Assembly (NCBI RefSeq): GCF_900129575.1
Contig: NZ_FQWE01000004.1
Location: 1-64,000 of the forward strand
Source of the DNA: Flavobacterium segetis
Lineage (GTDB): Bacteria > Bacteroidota > Bacteroidia > Flavobacteriales > Flavobacteriaceae
Length of the DNA stretch: 64,000 nucleotides
Direction: 5' to 3'
Shown here: positions 33,614 to 41,106 of the stretch, piece after piece
Numbering within the stretch: position 1 is the first letter of the stretch
How the letters are laid out: each line of letters begins with the position of its first letter
Made by a program: the position numbers and the translations under genes
Notes under the pieces: model-generated
Databases searched by the model: none
The model's input: only the letters and a program-made list of their open reading frames with translations
What the model was told of the DNA's origin: nothing

Positions 33614-34468
33614 ATGAAGAAAGTAATTTTAAGCATCTCCGCGATGCTATTTGTAGGAGCTATGTCATTTGCTCAGGGAAACATTTCTAACGCAAATCAA
33701 GTTGGTAACAGCAATGCTGCACTTGTGGATCAATTCGGTAACGTTAATAGTTCCGATATAGATCAAATAGGAAACAGTAACAAATCTGATGTTTTTCAAG
33801 GTAGAAAACCGTCAAACTTTAATGCTGTGAACAATAAGGCAGAAGTAATGCAAAATGGAAATTCCAACACGGCTTTTGTTTCTCAAAGCAACAAAAATAA
33901 TGAGGCTTATCAAACTCAAACGGGGGACAATAACTCTGCTACTATCTGGCAAGATCAAATCGTTGGAGCACCTGCAGCAACTCAAGGTTCTGATTGGGGT
34001 AAACAAGTACAAACTGGTAAGTCTAATAAAGCTACTATAGATCAAGGTACTTCTGGTAATGAGAGACCAACATCTTCATCTGTATTTAGCCCTGCTCAAA
34101 TTGCAGCAGTTGCATTAGTTCCTGTTCCTGTATCGCCTAACACTCTTAACAAGGCACTGCAAACTCAAACTGGTGATTCTAATACGGCGTATGCAAGTCA
34201 AGGTGGTGAAAGAAATTCATCTACTCAAACTCAAACGTCTCCAGCGGGAACCTCTCTCGCAAATGGTAACTTATCCAATCACTATCAATATGGCAAAGAT
34301 AATAAGGCCACAAATACTCAGAATGGAACTAAATTAACGAATAATACACTTCAAATTGGTGAATCCAATATGGCAACTGTTAGTCAAACTGGTTCAATGC
34401 ATCAAAGTATTAATTATTCACAAGGGAATTTAAATTCAATTTCTGTGACTCAAAACAACGGAATGTAA
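33614..34468 (+). CDS. csgA: Major curlin (CsgA-like amyloid subunit)
   Basis: This 284-residue secreted protein has a signal peptide (ILSISAMLFVGAMSFAQG, cleaved near residue 21). The mature part is made of about ten to twelve imperfect curlin repeats of the form Q-x-G-x-x-N-x-A-x-x-x-Q. Examples are QVGNSNAALVDQ, QIGNSNKSDVFQ, MQNGNSNTAFVSQ and QIGESNMATVSQ. Such Gln/Asn ladders stack as a beta-solenoid amyloid. A non-repeat insert near residues 150-175 (SSSVFSPAQIAAVALVPVPV) breaks the series. It is first in the curli operon and is separated from the next curlin gene by a hairpin terminator, which should give it excess expression. CsgG/E/F downstream would export it. Confidence 0.93.
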   Translation: MKKVILSISAMLFVGAMSFAQGNISNANQVGNSNAALVDQFGNVNSSDIDQIGNSNKSDVFQGRKPSNFNAVNNKAEVMQNGNSNTAFVSQSNKNNEAYQTQTGDNNSATIWQDQIVGAPAATQGSDWGKQVQTGKSNKATIDQGTSGNERPTSSSVFSPAQIAAVALVPVPVSPNTLNKALQTQTGDSNTAYASQGGERNSSTQTQTSPAGTSLANGNLSNHYQYGKDNKATNTQNGTKLTNNTLQIGESNMATVSQTGSMHQSINYSQGNLNSISVTQNNGM

Positions 34469-34485
34469 ATTTTCATAAGTATTAG

Positions 34486-34520
34486 AAGATGAGATAGTCG
34501 AAATACTATCTCATCTTTTT
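34486..34520 (+). terminator. Intra-operon terminator/attenuator between the curlin genes
   Basis: AAGATGAGATAGT and ACTATCTCATCTT form a perfect 13-bp stem with a six-base loop and a T tail, between csgA and the second curlin gene. Partial read-through would set a high CsgA to export-machinery ratio. Confidence 0.85.
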
Positions 34521-34537
34521 AATTTAAAACGATAGTG

Positions 34538-35077
34538 ATGAAAAATATCTCTTTAAAATCGACCGCGTTTTTGCTTTTTTTAAGTTCAATATTATTTTCT
34601 CAAAATAGGGAGGATAATTTGGTGTTTCAAAACTATAGTTCTTCTGCTTTCGATCAAAAAGATATAGCACTGAATCTAGTTGGTAATTCTAGCAGCATTA
34701 ATGAAAGTAATAGAAATTCTTATTTATCGTATCGAAGTTCCTTGATTAATATTCAGCAAATAGGAAATTACAATAATGCGATAGTAAATATAAATTCGCA
34801 AATTTCTTCTGTAAGTGTATCGCAAGAAGGAAATAATAATAAATATTCTTTAGTAAAAGATGTAAAAAAAATTATCATGAGTGTGCAGCAAAGTGGAAAT
34901 GACAATATAATAAATGATTATTCTTACCGAAGTAATTATGATATCAATGCAAAAATGATTCAAAATGGTAATGATTTAAATATCAAAAGTATTGGAGCCA
35001 ATTCAATATCTAAGGATATGACTGTTTCTCAAAAAGGTAATAGCGCTTCCGTAATAATAATTAATAAACTTAATTGA
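34538..35077 (+). CDS. csgB: Second curlin-repeat protein (CsgB-like nucleator candidate)
   Basis: This 179-residue protein has a signal peptide (STAFLLFLSSILFSQN). Curlin-like units are spaced more widely than in the first subunit: IQQIGNYNNAIVNIN, VSQEGNNNKYSLV, VQQSGNDNIIND, MIQNGNDLNIKS and SQKGNSASVIIIN. The divergent repeats and hydrophobic C-terminus resemble CsgB, the surface nucleator. The assignment rests on position and repeat pattern, not on a clear ortholog match. The start is ATG 34538; an upstream GTG adds one residue. The downstream gene begins one base after its stop. Confidence 0.85.
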   Translation: MKNISLKSTAFLLFLSSILFSQNREDNLVFQNYSSSAFDQKDIALNLVGNSSSINESNRNSYLSYRSSLINIQQIGNYNNAIVNINSQISSVSVSQEGNNNKYSLVKDVKKIIMSVQQSGNDNIINDYSYRSNYDINAKMIQNGNDLNIKSIGANSISKDMTVSQKGNSASVIIINKLN

Positions 35078-35078
35078 C

Positions 35079-35483
35079 ATGCAGTTTATTAAAAAAATTT
35101 TAATCATAAGTCTCTTTTTATTTTTTACAAATTTTTATTCACAAGAGAGCACAACTCAAGATGAAGTTAAGGCAAAGATCGAGATTGAAAGAATTGAAAA
35201 TAATATAAAAATATTTGGAACAGCCGAAAACTTCACTGAGATAACAAAAAGTGCTTCCTACAAATTATCTGTTATACGAAAAAATATTTTGGATGGTAAT
35301 ACCAGTAACAATGCCCAAGAGGGAATATTTACTTTGAAACCTAATGAAAAGATAAAATTATCTACAACTCAAGTCAATATTACTGCTGATGACGAAGTAA
35401 TTGTAATGTTAATTTTTTATAATGAACAGAAACAAATTATTAGTAAGGAAAGATTGGTTTTTAATTCAGAAAAAAAAAAGTAG
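35079..35483 (+). CDS. CsgH/CsgC-like curli assembly domain (upstream half of a CsgH-CsgE reading frame)
   Basis: This is a 134-residue secreted protein with a signal peptide (ILIISLFLFFTNFYSQ). The mature beta-sandwich resembles CsgH: KIEIERIENNIKIFGTAEN, ASYKLSVIRKNILDGNTSNN, then QEGIFTLKPNEKIKLSTTQV and NITADDEVIVMLIFYNEQ. CsgH/CsgC proteins hold curlin subunits soluble in the periplasm. The frame ends at TAG 35481-35483 immediately after an A10 run (35470-35479). In the -1 frame the sequence continues as CsgE, which has no start of its own. The full product is therefore likely a CsgH-CsgE fusion of about 247 residues. Confidence 0.85.
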   Translation: MQFIKKILIISLFLFFTNFYSQESTTQDEVKAKIEIERIENNIKIFGTAENFTEITKSASYKLSVIRKNILDGNTSNNAQEGIFTLKPNEKIKLSTTQVNITADDEVIVMLIFYNEQKQIISKERLVFNSEKKK

Positions 35484-35818
35484 AAGAAGTACTAAAAAAG
35501 CCTGATCAAAGTTTCATTTTAAAAGGAATTATTACTGATAATACAAAAACTAGAGTTGGAAAAGAATTTTACGATAAATATTTTTATTTCTATAATGATC
35601 TTGAAATTAATGGTGGCGAAATTGTTATTATTGGAGAGGAGTTTAGTTTTGGCCGGAACATTAAAATATCAGTCGAAATCAACAATGAGATTATTTATGA
35701 ATTTATCGCAAGACCGGATGAAGAGTTTTTAGAATCAGCAGCTTCTGAAGCTGTTAATGTGACATTCTTTTATTTTAAGGAAAAAGAAAAACTAAGTAAA
35801 TATTTTACTCAATACTAA
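35465..35818 (+). CDS. csgE: CsgE domain in the -1 frame (no start codon)
   Basis: Open from 35465 without any ATG, GTG or TTG before the domain. From 35480 it encodes 112 residues of a CsgE homologue: GIITDNTKTRVGKEFYDKYF, then INGGEIVIIGEEFSFGRNIK, ISVEINNEIIYEFIARPDEE and YFKEKEKLSKYFTQY. CsgE caps CsgG on the periplasmic side and selects curlin. The frame is -1 relative to the CsgH-like ORF. Joining needs one slip back on the A10 run at 35470-35479, one extra A, or two fewer. It is functional only as a slippage product or a phase-on variant; otherwise it is a fresh frameshift or a sequencing error in a homopolymer. csgF follows after 14 bases. Confidence 0.85.
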   Translation, partial: FRKKKVEEVLKKPDQSFILKGIITDNTKTRVGKEFYDKYFYFYNDLEINGGEIVIIGEEFSFGRNIKISVEINNEIIYEFIARPDEEFLESAASEAVNVTFFYFKEKEKLSKYFTQY

Positions 35819-35832
35819 AATCATTTTTTGTT

Positions 35833-36237
35833 ATGAAATATTTTTATTTTTTAATAGCGTCAATTTTTTCTTCAGTTCCTACAAATGCACAAGCGTTCGT
35901 GTATAAGCCTGTTAATCCGGCCTTTGGTGGAGACACTTTTAATTATCAATGGTTAATGAGTAGTGCAGAGAACCAAAATAAATTTAAAGATAAAGTAAGC
36001 CAACTAGAACAAAAAACTGACCTACAAAAATTTAAAGAAAGTTTAAATTCACAATTATTAAGTCAGATTTCTAGTTTGCTTTATAGACAGCAGTTTGGTA
36101 CTGATGGTCTTTCGGAGGGATCTTATACTTTTGGAAGCTATTCAGTAGATATTTTTCCTACCGCAGATGGTCTTTCACTAAATATTCTCGATACAAATAC
36201 TGGCGAGCAAACTCAAATCATTATCCCAAAAAAATAA
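35833..36237 (+). CDS. csgF: Curli assembly protein CsgF
   Basis: This is a 134-residue secreted protein. The signal peptide (YFLIASIFSSVPTNA) leads into AFVYKPVNPAFGGDTFNYQW, the conserved F-x-x-x-NPxFGG start of mature CsgF. That segment inserts into the CsgG pore and forms a second constriction. A helical middle (KFKDKVSQLEQKTDLQKF) and a short beta C-terminus follow, as in the family. The length matches E. coli CsgF (about 138). It lies between csgE and csgG with one base before csgG, so expression is coupled. Confidence 0.95.
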   Translation: MKYFYFLIASIFSSVPTNAQAFVYKPVNPAFGGDTFNYQWLMSSAENQNKFKDKVSQLEQKTDLQKFKESLNSQLLSQISSLLYRQQFGTDGLSEGSYTFGSYSVDIFPTADGLSLNILDTNTGEQTQIIIPKK

Positions 36238-36238
36238 T

Positions 36239-37600
36239 ATGAGAATTTTAACCTACACTTCTTTACTAATTTTATCGGTTTTATCTAGTTGCACTGCTTA
36301 CTATAATCAGCCCACTGGATTGCAAAAAGCAATCATAGGAGAGGGTACCCCAGCAACATCTTTATTAAGAAATCTTCCAACTCCAAAAGAGCAGGTTGTT
36401 GTAGGTGTTTATAAATTTAGAGATCAAACCGGTCAATATAAACCCCAAGATAATGGAAATAGTTTTAGTACTGCAGTTACCCAGGGCGCTACTTCAATTT
36501 TAATTAAAGCACTAGAAGATTCAAAGTGGTTTATACCAATTGAAAGAGAAAATGTTGGTAATTTACTTCAAGAACGAAATTTAATTCGTTCAACACGACA
36601 AGAATATAATAAAAATGCAAATCCAAACGATCCTCAGTTGACCCCATTATTATATGCGGGTGTCTTGCTTGAAGGTGGAATAATATCTTATGATTCCAAT
36701 ATTATCACTGGTGGATTTGGAGCACGTTACTTTGGAGCTGGAGGGTCGGTTAAGTATCGCCAAGATAGAGTTACAATTTATTTGAGGATGGTCTCTACTT
36801 CTAATGGTAAAATTCTTAAATCTGTCTACATATCAAAAACAATACTATCTCAAGCTGTTGATCAAAGTTTATTCAGATATGTCAATTTCAAACGACTTTT
36901 AGAAGTGGAAACAGGATACACGGCAAATGAACCTATTCATATGGCGGTTAGTGAAGCGATTGAAAAGGCAGTAGAATCGATTGTGTTAGAAGGTATTCAA
37001 GATGGAATTTTATTGACAGACGATCCAAAGGAAAAGGTCGAGGCTCTTTTAAATAATTATAAAAAAGAAAATGAAATAGCTGATAATTCAAAAATTTATG
37101 GCCGAGCTTTAACACCACAAAGACGCAAGTTTGGTATCGAATTATCTGGAGGAAGTACATTTATGAACGGCGACTATTCTAATCCGTTAGCGAAGCCATT
37201 TATTAGAGGTGCTTTAAAATTTGCTCCTTCTCAAAGTTTTATTATTTCAGCATCTACAAATGCTTTAAAACTGGCAAATGAAAACGCAATAAATGTTGGG
37301 TATGCCACTTTTGATTTAAACGGTGAATGGATTATTTTACCTAAAGATAAACTGTCACCATATTTGTCCGCTGGTGCTGGAATTGGGTTTAACAGTAAGT
37401 TTGAAAACAGCCATAGTAAAGTACAGTTTGGTACTGGCTTAGAATATTTAGTTTCGGACAATTTTGGTATAAAATTGTTTGGTGAATACAATGTTAATTT
37501 TAGCGACAACATTGACTATTTGGTCGCTGGAATTAGAGATGATTATTATTATAAATTTGGTTTTGGAATCACTTATTATTTAGGTAAAAAAGCAAAATAA
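36239..37600 (+). CDS. csgG: Curli secretion channel CsgG with C-terminal barrel-like extension
   Basis: This is a 453-residue outer-membrane lipoprotein (LLILSVLSSC, Cys 18). Residues about 40-265 match CsgG: VVVGVYKFRDQTGQYKP, TSILIKALEDSKWFIPIERE, YAGVLLEGGIISYDSN and the channel hairpins around GGFGARYFGAGGSVKYRQDR. The E. coli protein ends near residue 277. Here about 150 further residues (from about 300) form alternating beta strands ending in YYYKFGFGITYYLGKK, like a small OmpA/OmpW-type barrel. The extension is seen directly; its fold and role are inferred. It forms the curlin export pore with CsgE and CsgF from the genes just upstream. Confidence 0.95.
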   Translation: MRILTYTSLLILSVLSSCTAYYNQPTGLQKAIIGEGTPATSLLRNLPTPKEQVVVGVYKFRDQTGQYKPQDNGNSFSTAVTQGATSILIKALEDSKWFIPIERENVGNLLQERNLIRSTRQEYNKNANPNDPQLTPLLYAGVLLEGGIISYDSNIITGGFGARYFGAGGSVKYRQDRVTIYLRMVSTSNGKILKSVYISKTILSQAVDQSLFRYVNFKRLLEVETGYTANEPIHMAVSEAIEKAVESIVLEGIQDGILLTDDPKEKVEALLNNYKKENEIADNSKIYGRALTPQRRKFGIELSGGSTFMNGDYSNPLAKPFIRGALKFAPSQSFIISASTNALKLANENAINVGYATFDLNGEWIILPKDKLSPYLSAGAGIGFNSKFENSHSKVQFGTGLEYLVSDNFGIKLFGEYNVNFSDNIDYLVAGIRDDYYYKFGFGITYYLGKKAK

Positions 37601-37631
37601 ACAGGTATTTTTAATTCTAAAATAACGCTAA

Positions 37632-39134
37632 ATGAAATATATTACCCCACTTATTATTTTAACATTTATGTCCGTTTTTTTTTCGTGTAGTGAGGAAAAA
37701 ATAGATGGTAGTGCAGAAATATTCGGAACAGTCAAAGGTAAAATAGTGTCGAGTGATACTTTCGAACCATTAGAAAATGTTAAAGTTTTTTCAAGTCCAA
37801 CATCAAGTACTGTTTTCACTGATGCTGAGGGTAAATTTACGATCAGTAATATAAAAGTTGGTGAATATTCAATCCAAGCGCAGAAAGACGGCTATTTATC
37901 AAAATTTGAATCGGTTACCGTTAATAAAAATTTAGAAAGTGAAGTTGTATTTGAACTAACAAAAAACACTGGTAACAACCTACCACCTTTGGAACCCAAG
38001 ATTGTTGCACCTTTGGATAATGCTACAAATCAAAGCTTGAGTACAAAAATAGAGTGGGCAGCAAGTGATCCTAACGGAGATGTTTTAAGCTATGAAGTCA
38101 CGTTGAGAAATGATAAAAGTAGCACTGTTTTAATATATTCAGGCATAAAGGAAAAGGAGCTGTTACTGACAAATTTATTCTACGGAACTAAGTATTTTTG
38201 GCAGGTATCTGTTACAGATTCTAAAAGTAAACCAGTTTTTAGTTCTGTTTTTACATTCTCAACTTTAAGTTTTCCGTCAACTAGATATTTAATGGTAAAA
38301 AAGATCAATTCAAACAATGTGATTTTTGCTGCTGACCAAGATAAAAATAGATATCAAATAACTAGTTCGGAGACAAATAGCTGGCGTCCCAGAAAAAACA
38401 ATCAATCTGGTAAAATTGCATTCATACAATCTAATGGTTCGCAAAATCATATCTTTATTATGGATGCAGATGGATCAAATAAGACCAAAGTCACTAACTC
38501 AGTTTCTATTGCTGGATTTAACCCTGACTTTATAGGATTTTCTTGGAATACCACTGGCGATAAATTAATCTATCCAAATTTTGATAAATTATACCAGATT
38601 AATAGCGATGGTAGTGGATTGAAAAAAATATTTGAAACATCAAATGGTAAGTTTATATCAGAATGCGATTGGAGTAATGATGGTATGAAAGTAGCAATAA
38701 AGGTTAATGACAACGAAGGATACAACGCTGAAATATATGTAATTAACCTTGCAGGTGCAATTATTAGCAATGTCCTGCCGTCACAAACTGGTGCTGTAGG
38801 TAGCTTAAATTTTTCGATCACAGGTAGAAAACTACTTTATACAAGGGATGTTTCTCAGTATGAAAGTCCTAATTACAGACAACTCGACAATAGGATTTTC
38901 GAATATAATTTTGACACCTCTTTTTCGGTTCAAATTACGACAGAAAAAATCGCAGGTACTAATGATCAAGATGCGAGGTATTCACCTAACGAAGCAGAAA
39001 TTATATTTACGAACACATCAAATGATGGCACGTCTGAAAAAAATATTTTAAAAATTGAAGTAAATCCCGCTGGTCTCAATGCATTAAGAAGAGAAACCTT
39101 ATTTACTGGACAATTTATGCCTGATTGGGAATAA
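37632..39134 (+). CDS. Curli-operon lipoprotein: carboxypeptidase-like, FnIII and TolB-like propeller domains
   Basis: This is a 500-residue lipoprotein (FMSVFFSC, Cys 19). The domains in order are as follows. A carboxypeptidase-regulatory-like beta sandwich (about 28-112) includes GKIVSSDTFEPLENVKVFSS. A fibronectin III-like module (about 120-212) includes PLDNATNQSLSTKIEWAASD and KYFWQVSVTDSKS. A TolB-like beta-propeller (about 215-500) has repeated IFIMDADGSNKTKVTN, LYQINSDGSGLKKIF and DQDARYSPNEAEIIF blades. It starts 31 bases after csgG and is followed by the operon terminator, so it belongs to the curli transcript. It has no counterpart in the E. coli csg operons. Surface anchoring or fibre binding is inferred. 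Confidence 0.85.
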   Translation: MKYITPLIILTFMSVFFSCSEEKIDGSAEIFGTVKGKIVSSDTFEPLENVKVFSSPTSSTVFTDAEGKFTISNIKVGEYSIQAQKDGYLSKFESVTVNKNLESEVVFELTKNTGNNLPPLEPKIVAPLDNATNQSLSTKIEWAASDPNGDVLSYEVTLRNDKSSTVLIYSGIKEKELLLTNLFYGTKYFWQVSVTDSKSKPVFSSVFTFSTLSFPSTRYLMVKKINSNNVIFAADQDKNRYQITSSETNSWRPRKNNQSGKIAFIQSNGSQNHIFIMDADGSNKTKVTNSVSIAGFNPDFIGFSWNTTGDKLIYPNFDKLYQINSDGSGLKKIFETSNGKFISECDWSNDGMKVAIKVNDNEGYNAEIYVINLAGAIISNVLPSQTGAVGSLNFSITGRKLLYTRDVSQYESPNYRQLDNRIFEYNFDTSFSVQITTEKIAGTNDQDARYSPNEAEIIFTNTSNDGTSEKNILKIEVNPAGLNALRRETLFTGQFMPDWE

Positions 39135-39152
39135 ATTTCACATCTATTATTT

Positions 39153-39190
39153 AAAAGATGCCTATTTCATTTGATTTAGGCATCTTTTTT
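39153..39190 (+). terminator. Curli operon terminator
   Basis: AAAAGATGCCTA and TAGGCATCTTTTTT form an 11-bp stem with a T8 tail, 18 bases after the last curli-operon gene. Confidence 0.92.
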
Positions 39191-39310
39191 TTCAAAATTA
39201 TAAATTGCAAGGATTCATTCTTAATAAAACATCATATTCAAAACCCAATTAAAATATTTACCTTTGTCCAACAACTAACTGCTTCAAAACAGATTTTACA
39301 ACTATACTAC

Positions 39311-40489
39311 ATGAGTTCAGATACTTCAAAACGATATGCACTTAGAGGCGTTTCGGCATCTAAAGAAGATGTACATAATGCCATAAAAAATATTGACAAA
39401 GGATTGTTTCCGCAGGCTTTCTGTAAAATTGTTCCCGATTATTTAACTCAAGATCATGAGTATTGTCTTATCATGCATGCAGATGGAGCTGGAACTAAAT
39501 CCTCTTTAGCATATATGTATTGGAAAGAAACGGACGATATTTCAGTTTGGAAAGGCATAGCTCAAGACGCATTGATAATGAATATTGACGATTTATTATG
39601 CGTAGGTGCAACTGACAATATTTTGCTTTCTTCCACTATTGGTCGAAATAAAAACTTGATTCCCGCAGAAGTTATTTCAGCAATTATAAATGGAACTGAA
39701 GAATTAATAAAAGAACTTGAAACCTTTGGAGTTACTATTCATTCAACAGGAGGCGAAACTGCTGATGTAGGTGATATTGTGCGCACAATAATTGTTGACT
39801 CAACCGTAACGGCTCGTATGAAACGCAGCAAAGTAATTGATAATGCCAACATTAAAGCTGGTGATGTAATTGTTGGGCTAGCTTCTTTTGGTCAAGCTAG
39901 TTACGAGAAAAGTTATAATGGTGGAATGGGAAGTAACGGACTTACATCAGCCAGACATGATGTTTTTGAAAAATATTTGGCAACCAAGTATCCAGAAAGT
40001 TATGATGCAGCTGTTCCTGAGGACTTAATTTATTCTGGTCAAGTCCAATTAACTGATAAAGTAGAAAATTCTCCTATCAATGCTGGACAATTAGTGCTTT
40101 CGCCAACACGAACTTACGCGCCAATTATTAAGAAAATTTTAGACAAATATACTTCCAGCGAGATTCATGGAATGGTTCATTGCAGTGGCGGTGCTCAAAC
40201 AAAAATTTTACATTTTATTGAAAATCTGCATGTCATAAAAGATAATTTATTTCCCGTACCACCACTTTTTAAATTGATTCAAGAGCAGTCACAAACCGAC
40301 TGGAAAGAAATGTATCAAGTGTTTAATTGTGGACACCGAATGGAAATTTACGTTTCTGAAGCTATTGCGCAAGATATTATTTCAATTTCAAAATCTTTTA
40401 ACGTTGATGCTCAAATTGTAGGGCGAGTGAGTGAATCAGATGGTAAAAAGCTAACGATTAGCAGCGAACACGGAACTTTTGAATATTAA
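39311..40489 (+). CDS. purM: AIR synthase-fold protein (PurM, phosphoribosylformylglycinamidine cyclo-ligase type)
   Basis: This is a 392-residue cytoplasmic protein of the PurM/PurL/SelD superfamily. It has RYALRGVSASKEDVHNAIKN, CLIMHADGAGTKSSLAYMYW (ATP-phosphate loop DGAGTK), NIDDLLCVGATDNILLSSTI and STGGETADVGDI. The C-terminal half carries GMVHCSGGAQTKILHF and NCGHRMEIYVSE. It is longer than E. coli PurM but matches the Bacteroidota variant; PurM is the likely role, catalysing step five of purine synthesis. An ORF reaching back to 39158 overlaps the curli terminator and is rejected; the start is ATG 39311. A small gene of unknown function follows at 40549. Confidence 0.85.
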   Translation: MSSDTSKRYALRGVSASKEDVHNAIKNIDKGLFPQAFCKIVPDYLTQDHEYCLIMHADGAGTKSSLAYMYWKETDDISVWKGIAQDALIMNIDDLLCVGATDNILLSSTIGRNKNLIPAEVISAIINGTEELIKELETFGVTIHSTGGETADVGDIVRTIIVDSTVTARMKRSKVIDNANIKAGDVIVGLASFGQASYEKSYNGGMGSNGLTSARHDVFEKYLATKYPESYDAAVPEDLIYSGQVQLTDKVENSPINAGQLVLSPTRTYAPIIKKILDKYTSSEIHGMVHCSGGAQTKILHFIENLHVIKDNLFPVPPLFKLIQEQSQTDWKEMYQVFNCGHRMEIYVSEAIAQDIISISKSFNVDAQIVGRVSESDGKKLTISSEHGTFEY

Positions 40490-40548
40490 TTAATCCATTG
40501 AATAGTTTTATATTTTAATCTAATTATTTCAATTTTATAGATATTAAC

Positions 40549-40908
40549 ATGTACGAATTACTTTTTTGGAATTATATTGAAGGAATATATCTAAATCACC
40601 ACGAAGTTTACGAAGCCATTATTGAGGAACAATCAGACATTGATGGACTTGAGGAGCTTCCTGTTCAGATTATTCTAAATAGAATTGCAAAAGTATTTTT
40701 AAAATGGGAAAAAGTAGATGAGAGAAGTTGGAAAAATAACGACGGATTAGGAGCTTTTCACATTAGAACTACACCTCAAAGTATAAAAATTGATTGTTAT
40801 GGCACCGAGGGTAAAACTATGGACACGTTAGTCAATATTATGGAGGAATTCAATTGTGCGCTCTATGACCCGCAAGTTCCGCAGCGATATGATGATATGG
40901 CTGAATAA
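40549..40908 (+). CDS. Unknown small acidic protein
   Basis: This is a 119-residue acidic cytoplasmic protein, not recognised. ELLFWNYIEGIYLNHHEVYE begins a helical part, and SWKNNDGLGAFHIRTTPQSI then KIDCYGTEGKTMDTLVNIME form an alpha/beta C-terminal part. It follows the PurM-like gene by 59 bases on the same strand and could share its transcript. The compact ordered sequence and good codon use support a real gene. No function is offered. Confidence 0.75.
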   Translation: MYELLFWNYIEGIYLNHHEVYEAIIEEQSDIDGLEELPVQIILNRIAKVFLKWEKVDERSWKNNDGLGAFHIRTTPQSIKIDCYGTEGKTMDTLVNIMEEFNCALYDPQVPQRYDDMAE

Positions 40909-40916
40909 TACTATAA

Positions 40917-41043
40917 GGAGCTAGATCCAGCACTCCGTTTCAAGTCCTCCCTAAAAAAAATATTTTTCTAAATCCTGAAAGGAGCTTCTTTTAGTCGCTC
41001 TTTCAGGATAATAAAAATTATTTTTTTGTAGTCCGGGCTTTTC
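40917..41043 (-). repeat. Divergent copy of the dispersed hairpin repeat
   Basis: GGAGCTAGATCCAGCACTCC (from 40917) resembles the arm GGAGCTAATCCTGCTGTCC of copy 2 read in reverse. A hairpin follows, ATCCTGAAAGGAGC (40972-40985) and GCTCTTTCAGGAT (40997-41009), then GTCCGGGCTTTT. The arms are diverged; membership of the family is tentative. The hairpin and nearby T-run may also terminate transcription. Confidence 0.4.
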
Positions 41044-41106
41044 ACTTCTTTCTGGGCTAAAAACGATTCGTATAAATAAACAATACTTTTATTACTTGCT
41101 CGTTTT

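Noticed and set aside
39158-39310. N-terminal extension of the PurM-like protein
   Set aside because: It starts inside the curli operon terminator and has no domain match; ATG 39311 begins the conserved sequence.
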